Shown here: positions 16,732 through 25,503 of the stretch, in pieces
How positions within the stretch are numbered: position 1 is the stretch's first letter
Layout: every line of letters begins with the position of its first letter
Assembly (NCBI GenBank): GCA_041180805.1
Contig: JBEGQX010000287.1
Span: 1-32,418 of the forward strand
Length of the DNA stretch: 32,418 bases
Source: JBEGQX01 sp041180805
Lineage (GTDB): Bacteria; Planctomycetota; Planctomycetia; Gemmatales; Gemmataceae
Direction: 5' to 3'
Made by a program: the position numbers and the translations under genes
The notes under the pieces: generated by a model
Seen by the model: only the letters and a program-made list of their open reading frames with translations
Told to the model about the DNA's origin: nothing
Database searches by the model: none

Positions 16732-18630
16732 ATGCGAAATGACAAACAATCACCCAAATATAAACCTTTCTGGCTATTGGGGCTTGGCAGCCTGGCGATT
16801 GCCTTCCTGATGAATTCAGGATGCATGCACCAGACCCCCCGACTCCAAGCGGAGGAGGAAACCGACCGTGATCGTTATGGAGTACGCACGGTGGGCGAGT
16901 TTTGCACGGTAGGTAACGCCGACCCACTACCCCTTGGCGGCATTGGGCTGGTGGTGGGGTTGGAGGGCACTGGTGGCGAGCCCGCAAATGATGCCAACCG
17001 AACCATGCTGGAAGATGACCTTCGCAAGCATGGCACTCGCAATATCAAGGAAATGCTGGCAAGCAATAATGTTGCATTGGTGCTTGTAAGCGCCGCCGTG
17101 CCACCTGGTGCCCGCAAGGGTGATCCAATGGATATCGAAGTAAAGTTGCCCCCGCGCAGCAAGGCAACCAGCCTTCAAGGCGGCTACCTGAAGGAATGCA
17201 TCCTTTACAACTATGATTTTGCCAAGAACCTTGCCCCTGAATACAAGGGCCCGAAGGGAACCCTTAGAGGCCACCCTGTGGCCCGTGCTGAGGGCGCCCT
17301 GATTGTTGGCTTTGGAAATTCCTCGGAAAAGAACGATGACGAGGGACGTGTAAAGTCCGGCAGAATCTGGGGTGGCGCCAAGTGTCAAATCGATTGGCCC
17401 TTCACCCTGGTGCTGAACCAGGACCAACAGTTTGCCAGGGTTGCCGGCATGGTCGCCGACCAGGTCAACGAGACCTTCCAGGTCAGCAAGACTGACCCGG
17501 GCCAGGAAATTGCCAGTGCTAAGAACAATGTCTCGGTTTCATTAAAGGTTCCTTCCCAGTACAAGCTGAATATGCCCCGTTATCTTCGCGTTGTTCGCTT
17601 GGTTCCCACCAGAGAGAACGATGCTGGCAAAGGTGGGGTTGGCAGATCCAACTATATGAAGAAACTTGGCGAGGATCTTTCAGACCCATCCAGAACCGTA
17701 ACCGCGGCACTCCGCCTTGAAGCCTTGGGCAGCGAGGCCATCAACACCCTGAAAACGGGTCTGAAGAGTGAAAACCCACTGGTACGATTCAGCTCAGCCG
17801 AGTCGCTATCCTACCTCGGTAGTCCATCCTGTGGGGAGGAACTCGCGCGCACTGTTATCGAACAACCCATGCTAAGGGCATTCGCACTGACCGCCCTTGC
17901 ATCGCTTGATGAGGCGATTTGCCAGGTCAAGCTTCGTGAAATACTTTACACCTGCACGGATGATGAAACCCGTTATGGAGCATTCCGCGCGCTTAGGAGC
18001 CTGGATGAGAGGAACGAAACCATCCAGGGTGAAATGCTGAATGACTCGTTCTGGGTTCATCGGGTTTCGCCGGATACCCCGGGCATGATTCATATTTCCA
18101 CCAACAAAAGAGCGGAGATCGTGCTATTCGGCCAGGAACCAAAGATGAAGCCCCCCTTCTCCATTCTTTCAAATGAATTCACGCTCACCGCCGGCGAGGA
18201 TGACACCCGCTGCAATATCTCCAGGATTCCTCTTCGAGGTGGAAAAACCACACGAAAATCCTGCAGTCTGTCCGTGGATGAGGTTCTGAAAACGCTGGCT
18301 GAAATGGGTGCCATGTATCCGGATGTAACCGAGGTGTTGCGCCAGGCAGATCAAACCCACTCACTTACCTGCCGGGTAAGAAATGATGCACTACCACAGG
18401 CAGTTTCCGTGTATGATCTAGTGAAGGCTGGAAAGAACAAGACCAAGGAGGGAGAAGAAGGTTTGGCGATGGATGCCAAACCCGACCCTTCGGCAACCCC
18501 CACACTGTACGCGCCTTCCAAGCCAGCGGGAAAATCCTCTTCCAAGGATGAGGAAGCCCTTCTGAAGAAAAAGGCCGGCAAACAGGAAAAAGCCACCGCA
18601 GAGCGATCCACAAAGTCCCCTGCGAACTGA
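16732..18630 (+). CDS. FlgI-like (flagellar P-ring) domain protein fused to HEAT repeats
   Basis: The 632-residue protein has an N-terminal hydrophobic segment (13-30) ending in MNSGC31, an imperfect lipobox. Residues 50-300 resemble FlgI: VRTVGEFCTVG, the hallmark GIGLVVGLEGTGG, NVALVLVSAAVPPGARKGDPMDIEVK and the SLQGGYL motif. Residues about 319-432 look like HEAT repeats (ALRLEALGSEAINTLKTGLK, then ENPLVRFSSAESLSYLG). The C-terminus is low-complexity and Lys-rich. FlgI proper is about 370 residues, periplasmic, and encoded with flgH and flgJ; none is here. I infer an envelope scaffold built on a P-ring fold rather than a flagellar part. The smc gene follows after 57 bases. Confidence 0.75.
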   Translation: MRNDKQSPKYKPFWLLGLGSLAIAFLMNSGCMHQTPRLQAEEETDRDRYGVRTVGEFCTVGNADPLPLGGIGLVVGLEGTGGEPANDANRTMLEDDLRKHGTRNIKEMLASNNVALVLVSAAVPPGARKGDPMDIEVKLPPRSKATSLQGGYLKECILYNYDFAKNLAPEYKGPKGTLRGHPVARAEGALIVGFGNSSEKNDDEGRVKSGRIWGGAKCQIDWPFTLVLNQDQQFARVAGMVADQVNETFQVSKTDPGQEIASAKNNVSVSLKVPSQYKLNMPRYLRVVRLVPTRENDAGKGGVGRSNYMKKLGEDLSDPSRTVTAALRLEALGSEAINTLKTGLKSENPLVRFSSAESLSYLGSPSCGEELARTVIEQPMLRAFALTALASLDEAICQVKLREILYTCTDDETRYGAFRALRSLDERNETIQGEMLNDSFWVHRVSPDTPGMIHISTNKRAEIVLFGQEPKMKPPFSILSNEFTLTAGEDDTRCNISRIPLRGGKTTRKSCSLSVDEVLKTLAEMGAMYPDVTEVLRQADQTHSLTCRVRNDALPQAVSVYDLVKAGKNKTKEGEEGLAMDAKPDPSATPTLYAPSKPAGKSSSKDEEALLKKKAGKQEKATAERSTKSPAN

Positions 18631-18687
18631 TTCCTGCAAAGGGAATAAGGCCGTGTTCTGGCCACCCCGCGAGGAACGGATCCCTAG

Positions 18688-21600
18688 ATGCTCAAGCGCC
18701 TGGAAATGGTCGGCTTCAAATCCTTTGCGGATAAAACCGACTTCGAACTACCCCACGGCATAAGCGCGATTGTCGGGCCCAATGGTTCGGGCAAAAGTAA
18801 CATCGTGGACGCCATCCGCTGGGTTCTGGGTGAACAAAGCGCTAGAAGTCTTCGTGGCGGCGAGATGACCGATGTCATTTTTAACGGGTCCGCCACCCGA
18901 AAGCCTTCTGCCTATGCGGAAGTTTCCCTCGTCTTTGATAACACCCGCAAGGTTTTCAACTCCGATGCCACCGAACTTCAGGTAACTCGCCGGGTAAGTC
19001 GTAATGGTGAAAGCGAATACCTGATCAACCGTCAGACTTGCCGCCTGAAGGATATCCGCGATCTGTTCCTGGGTAGTGGTGCCGGAACCGATGCCTACTG
19101 CATCATTGAACAAGGCAAGGTGGACAGTCTGCTTCAGTCCTCTCCAAAGGATAGAAGGAATATTTTTGACGAGGCCGCTGGCATCAGCCGGTTCAAGGTA
19201 AAAAAGGCCGAGGCACTGCGTAGACTGGAACGCGTTGATCAGAATGTTGAAAGGCTGAAGGATATCCTTGAAGAGGTGGAAAGACAGCTTAAGGCCGTGC
19301 GGCTTCAAGCTACCAAGGCTCAGAAATGGCAGGAATACTCGGAACGGCTCCGGGATTTGCGCATGGCTTTGGGACTTCGCGAATATTCACAGCTTACCGA
19401 GAACCTGAAGGCAGAGGAGGAAAAACTCGCCTCTCTGCGGCAGGATTTGGAGAAAGGGCTCAGCGAGGCCAGTGAACTTGAAAATCAAGTCCGGGATGAG
19501 GAAAAGAAAATCCATGGCCTTGAACAAGAGTTAAGGCAAGCGGAACTTTCGGTATCCAACACGCTACAGAAACTCGCATCTTGCGAATCCTCGCGCAAAA
19601 GCGATCGCGAGGCATTGGAAATCATCGGCAGGGATATCCATCAGGCACGCTCGATGTGCATCGCACAAAGAAAGCGGCTTAAACAATTGGAAGAACAACT
19701 GGCCGCCTTGGAAATCGAGGCTGCGCAGGCATCTCTGCTCATGGATCAATCGCTTTCAAACGTTCGTGAGTTGGAGGAAAAAGAAGCCCAGGCCACCACC
19801 CAGGAAAACCAGCTTCGCGAGTTGCAAAGCCAGCGCAAGGACTCCCATCTGGAAGCGATGCGCCATCAGGCCAGGTTGCAGAATGCTATCACTGGTTGCC
19901 GGGCCAAGCTGGAATCATTCCAAAGGGAAAGCGAAAGGCTTCGCGCGAAAAACGAGCAGGCCGTGGGTTCGCTGGCCATGCTAGAATCCGAATTAAACGA
20001 ACTTGCCATGGCCGACGAGGTTTTGCAGATTCGACTGGCAGCGGGTAAAACCATGCTTTCGGACCTGCTCCGGGAAAAAGAATCCCTGGAACATACCAGG
20101 GAAACCAAAAACACCGATTTGGCCACTTTGCAGGCAAGGCGCAGCGGTATTCTCAGCCGCTTGGAAATACTCCAGGGATTGGAACGAAACTTGGAGGGAT
20201 TTGGCAGTGGCTTGCGTCAGGTTCTGGAGGAACTAAAACAACCAGGCCCTTGGGACTGCGTAAAGGGTGTGGCGGCCGATTACCTCGATGTATCCAGAGA
20301 ATTTGCAGACCTGATCGATCTTGCCATGGGCGAGAAAGCCCAGTTGCTACTGGCAGACGGCATGGATGGGCTGCAACTTGCACTGGCACAACTTCCGGCA
20401 GGCATCTCAAGCAGGGTCTCGTTTCTGGATCTGCAACATCACTCCAGGCAGCAACCACCCACACTTCCCGAATTGAGCAAGGATATGCCAGGGGTGATTG
20501 GATGGGCATTCCAGTTTGTGAAGACGCTGGAACCAGGCTTGGAATGGCTTCCATATTCCCTGTTGGGCAATACTCTGATCGTGGAAAGTGCGGAAAGCGC
20601 CAGGCAACTTCTCCCCATTCTTCCAACCGTTCGATTTGTAAGCCGTTCGGGGGAGATTCTGGAACCGGAAGGCATTCTAACCGTTGGCCAGCACCATGCC
20701 GGCACAGGTCTGCTTTCCCGTAAGGCAGAGTTAAGGGAACTGGAAAAGCTGGCCGAGGAAGTGCACCACGATATAACCCTTGCGGAAGATTCGATCCAGA
20801 AAGTGCGCCAGGAGATAGGACAGACTGATATCCGAATTGAGAATCAACGCAGGGACCTTGATGTTCTATCTGAACAAGCGGCGGACCTTAAAGGTAATAT
20901 CGAAAGACAACGTCAGCGAAGAAATGGTTTGGATGAGGAACTTCAACTGAGCGGAAGAGAAATCACCAGCATTGAGGAAGAGACTGAAAAGGAAACCTTG
21001 GAACTTACGACACTACAGCAGGAATCCAGCCTCCTGGAGAGTAGAATTTCTGAGTTCGAAAAATTGGTTCGCGAAGGCGAGGAAGAATTCCAGAAACTGG
21101 AAACGGAACGCAGGCAAAGGTCCGGCGAAACCAACGCCGCGGCTGTTCTTCTGGCCCAGACCAAAGCCCGGGCGGAAGCTTCCGCCCTTACGCTTTCCAA
21201 CACCCGCAAGGAATACGAGGAACGCCTTGGCGAATTAAACCAGGGGTTCACGCAACTGGAAAATTTGCAGTCACGCTCTGTTGGGCTGGAACTCAACCTG
21301 TTGAAGTCTGGAAACGAATTTGCCCACCTGCATTTGGAGAAAGGCCAGCAGCAATCCCTGGTAACGACTATCTCAACCCAGAAAGATTCCCTTCTGGCAG
21401 GGCTTCAATCCATCAAGGAAAAAGCCCATACAGAATCCAGCGCATGGCGTTCACGACAGGAATTGGTACATGGAAGAGAACTTGCCTTTAACGATCTCCT
21501 TTCCAGAAGAATTTCCCTGGAAGAACGATTACGGGAAGACTATCAGATCGAAATGGCAGCCATTTACCAGCAGAATCTGGAGAAAACTTCCGAACCCGAA

Positions 21601-22308
21601 TCCCAACCCGTCGAACTGGATGGAACAGTGGTTGCCGAGGAAATAGCCGAGCTTCGCAAGAAGATCCATAGGCTGGGGAATGTGAACTTGGAATCCATCG
21701 AGGAATTGGCAGGGTTGGAAACAAGGCATGGCGGACTTAAAATCCAGTATGACGATTTGATCGCCGCCAAGAAGTCACTTGAGGAAATTATCAGCAAGAT
21801 AAACGCTGACAGCAAAACACTGTTCGAAGAGACTTTCCAAAATGTAAGGTCGCATTTCCAGGACTTGTTCCGAAAGGTGTTTGGGGGTGGGATGGCGGAC
21901 ATCCTGCTGGAAGATGAACAGGATGTGTTGGAATGTGGAATTGAAATAAAGGCACGTCCACCCGGCAAGGAACTTCGCAGCATTAGCCTGATGAGCGGCG
22001 GAGAAAAAACGATGACCGCAGTCGCGCTTCTGCTGGCCATCTTCCGTAACAGACCCAGTCCGTTTTGCCTTCTCGATGAGGTTGATGCCGCCTTGGACGA
22101 AGCCAACATCAACCGATTCACGGGGGTTTTGAGGGAATTCCTGGACGTAAGCCAGTTTATTCTCATCACCCATTCCAAGAGAACCATGTCCTGCGCGGAT
22201 GTGCTTTATGGCATCACCATGCAGGAATCCGGTGTTTCCCGTCGGATGGCAATCCGTTTTCAGGACTGGCAATCCGACGAGAAAAAGAAAGACGAACCTG
22301 CCGCCTAG
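18688..22308 (+). CDS. smc: Chromosome segregation ATPase SMC
   Basis: The 1206-residue protein has the full SMC layout: N-terminal head with Walker A GPNGSGKSN (30-38), first long coiled coil (about 165-500), hinge (about 505-640), returning coiled coil (about 690-1030), and C-terminal head with the ABC signature MSGGEKTMTA at about 1101 and Walker B CLLDEVDAALDEAN (D1130-E1131). It works as a homodimer with ScpA and ScpB to compact and segregate the chromosome. No scp genes are in the window. GAGGAA precedes the ATG. Its stop shares bases with the stop of the convergent CphA-SET gene (CTAG at 22305-22308). Confidence 0.97.
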   Translation: MLKRLEMVGFKSFADKTDFELPHGISAIVGPNGSGKSNIVDAIRWVLGEQSARSLRGGEMTDVIFNGSATRKPSAYAEVSLVFDNTRKVFNSDATELQVTRRVSRNGESEYLINRQTCRLKDIRDLFLGSGAGTDAYCIIEQGKVDSLLQSSPKDRRNIFDEAAGISRFKVKKAEALRRLERVDQNVERLKDILEEVERQLKAVRLQATKAQKWQEYSERLRDLRMALGLREYSQLTENLKAEEEKLASLRQDLEKGLSEASELENQVRDEEKKIHGLEQELRQAELSVSNTLQKLASCESSRKSDREALEIIGRDIHQARSMCIAQRKRLKQLEEQLAALEIEAAQASLLMDQSLSNVRELEEKEAQATTQENQLRELQSQRKDSHLEAMRHQARLQNAITGCRAKLESFQRESERLRAKNEQAVGSLAMLESELNELAMADEVLQIRLAAGKTMLSDLLREKESLEHTRETKNTDLATLQARRSGILSRLEILQGLERNLEGFGSGLRQVLEELKQPGPWDCVKGVAADYLDVSREFADLIDLAMGEKAQLLLADGMDGLQLALAQLPAGISSRVSFLDLQHHSRQQPPTLPELSKDMPGVIGWAFQFVKTLEPGLEWLPYSLLGNTLIVESAESARQLLPILPTVRFVSRSGEILEPEGILTVGQHHAGTGLLSRKAELRELEKLAEEVHHDITLAEDSIQKVRQEIGQTDIRIENQRRDLDVLSEQAADLKGNIERQRQRRNGLDEELQLSGREITSIEEETEKETLELTTLQQESSLLESRISEFEKLVREGEEEFQKLETERRQRSGETNAAAVLLAQTKARAEASALTLSNTRKEYEERLGELNQGFTQLENLQSRSVGLELNLLKSGNEFAHLHLEKGQQQSLVTTISTQKDSLLAGLQSIKEKAHTESSAWRSRQELVHGRELAFNDLLSRRISLEERLREDYQIEMAAIYQQNLEKTSEPESQPVELDGTVVAEEIAELRKKIHRLGNVNLESIEELAGLETRHGGLKIQYDDLIAAKKSLEEIISKINADSKTLFEETFQNVRSHFQDLFRKVFGGGMADILLEDEQDVLECGIEIKARPPGKELRSISLMSGGEKTMTAVALLLAIFRNRPSPFCLLDEVDAALDEANINRFTGVLREFLDVSQFILITHSKRTMSCADVLYGITMQESGVSRRMAIRFQDWQSDEKKKDEPAA

Positions 22309-25169
22309 CGAACCGCTTCCGGACGCAAAACCTTCAGGTGTGAGGCTATATAGTCGCCATAAAACTCGCGGAGATATTCGGGCATATCTTTGTACCCGGT
22401 AATAGCTCCCCTGCACTTTTCCGAATTGCAAAGGCATTCGGATGGCATGTAATGGATTTCATACTCAAAAGTGGCGTAATCCATGGTGAGTTCCTCACCA
22501 GGCTGAATTTCACGCAAGGCGTGCACCTCTGCAATTTCCTGGTCTGGCTTGATCAACAAGCCACAATTTGGCTCGCAGGAATGATTCAACCACCCAAGTG
22601 GAGGATTTGGGTCGATATGGGCATCCTTGGCAACCTGGATGGTGTGCATGGTACGAACCTTGGTGGGTTTACCCCAAGCCGTCAGTACGATATCACCGGG
22701 AAGGAAACCGTTGGAAGCATGGACGGCCTTGCCCAAAGGGCCTTCCACGATCCGGATTTTGGAATTCTCCACCTTCTCGCCACTATTCATTTGAATCTCC
22801 CTGCCGGAGTTTTCTTTCAGTCGCGTTGAAAAGAACTCCACAGCATCATCAACCGAATCCGGTTGAACCACCAACAAATCCCCGGGTTGACATCCTTCAA
22901 GGCCGCGCTGAAGCGCGGCTACACCGCCGCGCACCTCTTCAACATCCTTAACCCGGTTACCCTTCTTCAATCCTTCGCCGAACAAAGCAAAGATTTCTCC
23001 CGGCTGTCTTCCGCGAAGATAGGTGTCTTCATAAAGGACCACACGGTCAAAATGATCCCCCAGCAATTTTCCCTGTTCCACAATATCGATATTCCTGCGA
23101 TCGCCTGCCGCGGAATAAACAACACTGCGCCTTTCATGTGGCAGTTTTTTTACCGCATCAATCAATCTGGTCAGGGCCGAAGTGTTGTGCCCATAATCCA
23201 GAACGATGGTAATTCCCTGAAGTGTCATCATGTTGAAACGACCGGGGGTCTGCTGAAGCCCCCCCCCAAATGTTTGCAATCCCTGCCTCATGGCTGCCTG
23301 GCTTACCCCGCATGCCCATGCCCCGGCAACAGATGCCAGGGTGTTTTCAACCTGAAAACCCACCATTCCACCATGGGTGATTGGCACCCTGTCTATGGGT
23401 AGCAATACCACTTTGTTGTCGCCTTCGGCCAGAATGATGCTTCCTTGATCTATAAACACCACTCGGCCACCAGACTTGCGATGATTTTCAATGATTTCTG
23501 AATTTGGGTTCTGGCCAAAGAAAATGATCTTACCACTGCAATATTGCTGCATGCTGACCACCCAGTGATCATCGGCATTCAATACAGCGAATCCATCGTG
23601 ATGGGTGGCGGCAACAATGGTACTTTTGGCATAGGCCAGCTCTTCCAGGGTTTCAATGTCGTTAAAACCCAAATGATCACCTTCTCCAATGTTCACAACC
23701 ACTGCCGCCTGACAACGATCAAAACCCAAGCCTTCACGCAACATTCCGCCCCGCGCGCATTCCAACGAGGCACTTTTGGCCATGGCATGCTGCAAAGCGC
23801 ATCTCGCGCTTTTGGGACCTGAACAATCCCCCGTGAAAAGGCGCAAGTCATCCAGATAGATACCTTCTGTACAGGTCATGGCCACCGGGCCGTTTTCCTG
23901 CCTTAGAAGATGGGCTATGAATCGGGTAGTCGTTGTCTTGCCATTTACACCTGTCACCGCTGCCACGGGTATTCGCCCCTCGTCCATCTGCTTGAAAAGC
24001 ATGTCCATAAGGGCACTGGCAGCACGGTTCCAATCAGCATCATCCTTCAGGTAATAGGAGATATCAGGGTTAGCTTTGACACCCAGAATGGTGAAAGATT
24101 TTTCAGTCTCCACCCAATCAATTTCAATTTCCGCCACATCCAATCCAACCATGCGGCTGGTCATCAACACAGACTTGGTCAATTGCTCGGGATATATATC
24201 CACTGACAGGTGCACCCAGGCACGGTTTTCTTCAACCAGGTAGCAAACCACCTCATTGCCCACAACAAGGGCGTAAAGCCTGCTACCACGAAACATGGGC
24301 TCAACCAGCATATAGTTGGTTTTTTCCTTCATATCCGCAAAAGCTTGCTCAACAGCTTCCTGGCTTTCCACCGTTACAAGGGGATTGCTGCGGGTGGAAT
24401 ATCTTGGCCTGAGTATGAAAGGATATCCAAGCCGCTCACCCTCTCTTCTTAAATCGGAAAGCTCTTCCACAAGCTGGTTTTTTGGAACCGGCAGTCCAAC
24501 ATCAGAAAGGAGCTTTGATGCGGTGATCCAATCGTAGGCAATCCAGGAGGCAACAGCGCTGGTATGATCGGTAAGTGAATCTTTGATGCGTCTCTGCCTG
24601 GCGCCCTGACCAAGCTGAATCAGGCCATTGGCCAACAATTGAAACGGGATGCCCCTTTTTCTGGCCTGTTTACGGATTGCTTCCTGAAACGCGGTAGGTT
24701 TGTACTTATGGAAAGTTTCCTGAATTTGATGAAGCCAATTTTGGATATCGGGTTCGGAACCATGAATTGCCGCCAGGCAAATTTGACGGGCAGCCTCGAG
24801 AGCGACTTTTCCAGCTTCTTCCTGCTTGTATTCCAACGCAACCTTGTAGACACCGTCTTGGTGGGTCATTCGGGTTTTGCCATAACCCACTTTCATTCCG
24901 GTGAGGCATTGCAGTTCCAAAGCTACATGCTCAAGAATATGAGCAAGATAGGTTCCCCTGTCCAGTCTTTGGTAAAAACCGCCTGGTTCCCCCACGCTGC
25001 AGCGATGCTCGTGCAGGGAAGGAATCCATGATTTCAGCCTGTCGTTAAATCCGGGTAACTCAGAGGAGCAGGAATCTTTGAAGGAGCCAAGATCCAGCCA
25101 TGCTTCCAGAACAGGAAACCTGGCCCAAACATTTGGCCCACGAAGGGCCAAAATCCTCTGAAATTCCAT
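22305..25169 (-). CDS. Cyanophycin synthetase-like protein (degenerate ATP-grasp, intact Mur ligase) fused to SET domain
   Basis: The 954-residue protein starts like CphA (RILALRGPNVWARFPVLEAWLDLG, counted in two pieces of under 20) with the N-terminal CphA domain to about 160. The ATP-grasp region (about 212-395) is some 100 residues short: the glycine-rich loop is replaced by RPRYSTRSNP, the RRNANLSTGGT segment is missing, and the metal-binding Glu of VVEIN is Lys (GVKANPD, K365). The Mur-ligase domain (about 400-785) is well kept: P-loop GVNGKTTT (407-414), NIGEGDHLG, and LDYGHNTSAL. Residues about 803-945 form a SET domain: NHSCEPNC (862-869), GEELTMDY (891-898) and post-SET CxCx4C (C912, C914, C919). 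In CphA, ATP-grasp adds Asp and Mur adds Arg or Lys. Here only the Mur step seems possible, and the SET part could methylate a protein or product lysine (inference). Divergent from the ABC exporter. Confidence 0.85.
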   Translation of the reverse strand: MEFQRILALRGPNVWARFPVLEAWLDLGSFKDSCSSELPGFNDRLKSWIPSLHEHRCSVGEPGGFYQRLDRGTYLAHILEHVALELQCLTGMKVGYGKTRMTHQDGVYKVALEYKQEEAGKVALEAARQICLAAIHGSEPDIQNWLHQIQETFHKYKPTAFQEAIRKQARKRGIPFQLLANGLIQLGQGARQRRIKDSLTDHTSAVASWIAYDWITASKLLSDVGLPVPKNQLVEELSDLRREGERLGYPFILRPRYSTRSNPLVTVESQEAVEQAFADMKEKTNYMLVEPMFRGSRLYALVVGNEVVCYLVEENRAWVHLSVDIYPEQLTKSVLMTSRMVGLDVAEIEIDWVETEKSFTILGVKANPDISYYLKDDADWNRAASALMDMLFKQMDEGRIPVAAVTGVNGKTTTTRFIAHLLRQENGPVAMTCTEGIYLDDLRLFTGDCSGPKSARCALQHAMAKSASLECARGGMLREGLGFDRCQAAVVVNIGEGDHLGFNDIETLEELAYAKSTIVAATHHDGFAVLNADDHWVVSMQQYCSGKIIFFGQNPNSEIIENHRKSGGRVVFIDQGSIILAEGDNKVVLLPIDRVPITHGGMVGFQVENTLASVAGAWACGVSQAAMRQGLQTFGGGLQQTPGRFNMMTLQGITIVLDYGHNTSALTRLIDAVKKLPHERRSVVYSAAGDRRNIDIVEQGKLLGDHFDRVVLYEDTYLRGRQPGEIFALFGEGLKKGNRVKDVEEVRGGVAALQRGLEGCQPGDLLVVQPDSVDDAVEFFSTRLKENSGREIQMNSGEKVENSKIRIVEGPLGKAVHASNGFLPGDIVLTAWGKPTKVRTMHTIQVAKDAHIDPNPPLGWLNHSCEPNCGLLIKPDQEIAEVHALREIQPGEELTMDYATFEYEIHYMPSECLCNSEKCRGAITGYKDMPEYLREFYGDYIASHLKVLRPEAVR
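22788..22802 (-). promoter_or_regulatory. Candidate internal ribosome site and start for the SET domain
   Basis: Within the CphA-SET frame, Met794 (ATG at 22790-22788) is preceded on the minus strand by AGGGAGAT (22802-22795), at a suitable distance for translation initiation. A product from here would be 161 residues and begin MNSGEKVENSKIRIVEG, which is how a free-standing bacterial SET protein could start. This suggests either an old gene fusion or dual products. Confidence 0.4.
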
Positions 25170-25503
25170 GTTGGATCATCTTTCGAGATATGATCATCTT
25201 CGATTCAGGTGTTTCAGGCCACTTAAACCAAGAACACCCCGTTATAAAGCATTTTGGAACCGCTTAGTTATTAGAACCAAGACTTAGGTAAAAGGTTCCG
25301 CATACACTTTAATTATGCTTTGGTATTTGAAAATTTACTTGAGGAGAAATCAAATTCTTGGGAATGGCGGGCTTAAACCAGCCGGAATAATCGTTATTCC
25401 TTAAAAAATGTGAATATTTGATACTCTGAAATAAAGATGCCCCATAATTCAACGCATGCTTGGCTAGAAAGTGCACTTTCCGCTTTTTTCCAAGTAGAAT
25501 GAA
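25170..25503. promoter_or_regulatory. Divergent intergenic region between CphA-SET and ABC-exporter genes
   Basis: No gene is seen in these 334 A+T-rich bases. They contain a direct repeat just upstream of the CphA-SET start, GATCATCTTTCGA (25174-25186) and GATCATCTTCGA (25192-25203), 18 bases apart. An inverted repeat GGAATAA-TCG-TTATTCC lies at 25384-25400. A perfect 14-base palindrome GAAAGTGCACTTTC (25467-25480) is 23 bases before the exporter ATG. A weak promoter candidate for the exporter is TTGATA (25418-25423) with CATAAT (25443-25448), 19 bases apart. The arrangement suits shared control of both transcripts, but no regulator is recognised. Confidence 0.4.

Noticed and set aside
16732..18630. 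Flagellar operon
   Set aside because: Only the FlgI-like fold is present; neighbours are a TIM-barrel isomerase and smc.
21564..22437. Long minus-strand open frames across the smc 3' end
   Set aside because: Antisense to the SMC head domain with signature and Walker B; composition is Ser-rich nonsense, and part overlaps the CphA-SET gene in another frame.
22305..25169. Ordinary cyanophycin synthetase for the minus-strand CphA-like gene
   Set aside because: The ATP-grasp domain lacks the glycine-rich loop, about 100 residues and the metal-binding Glu, and a SET domain is attached.
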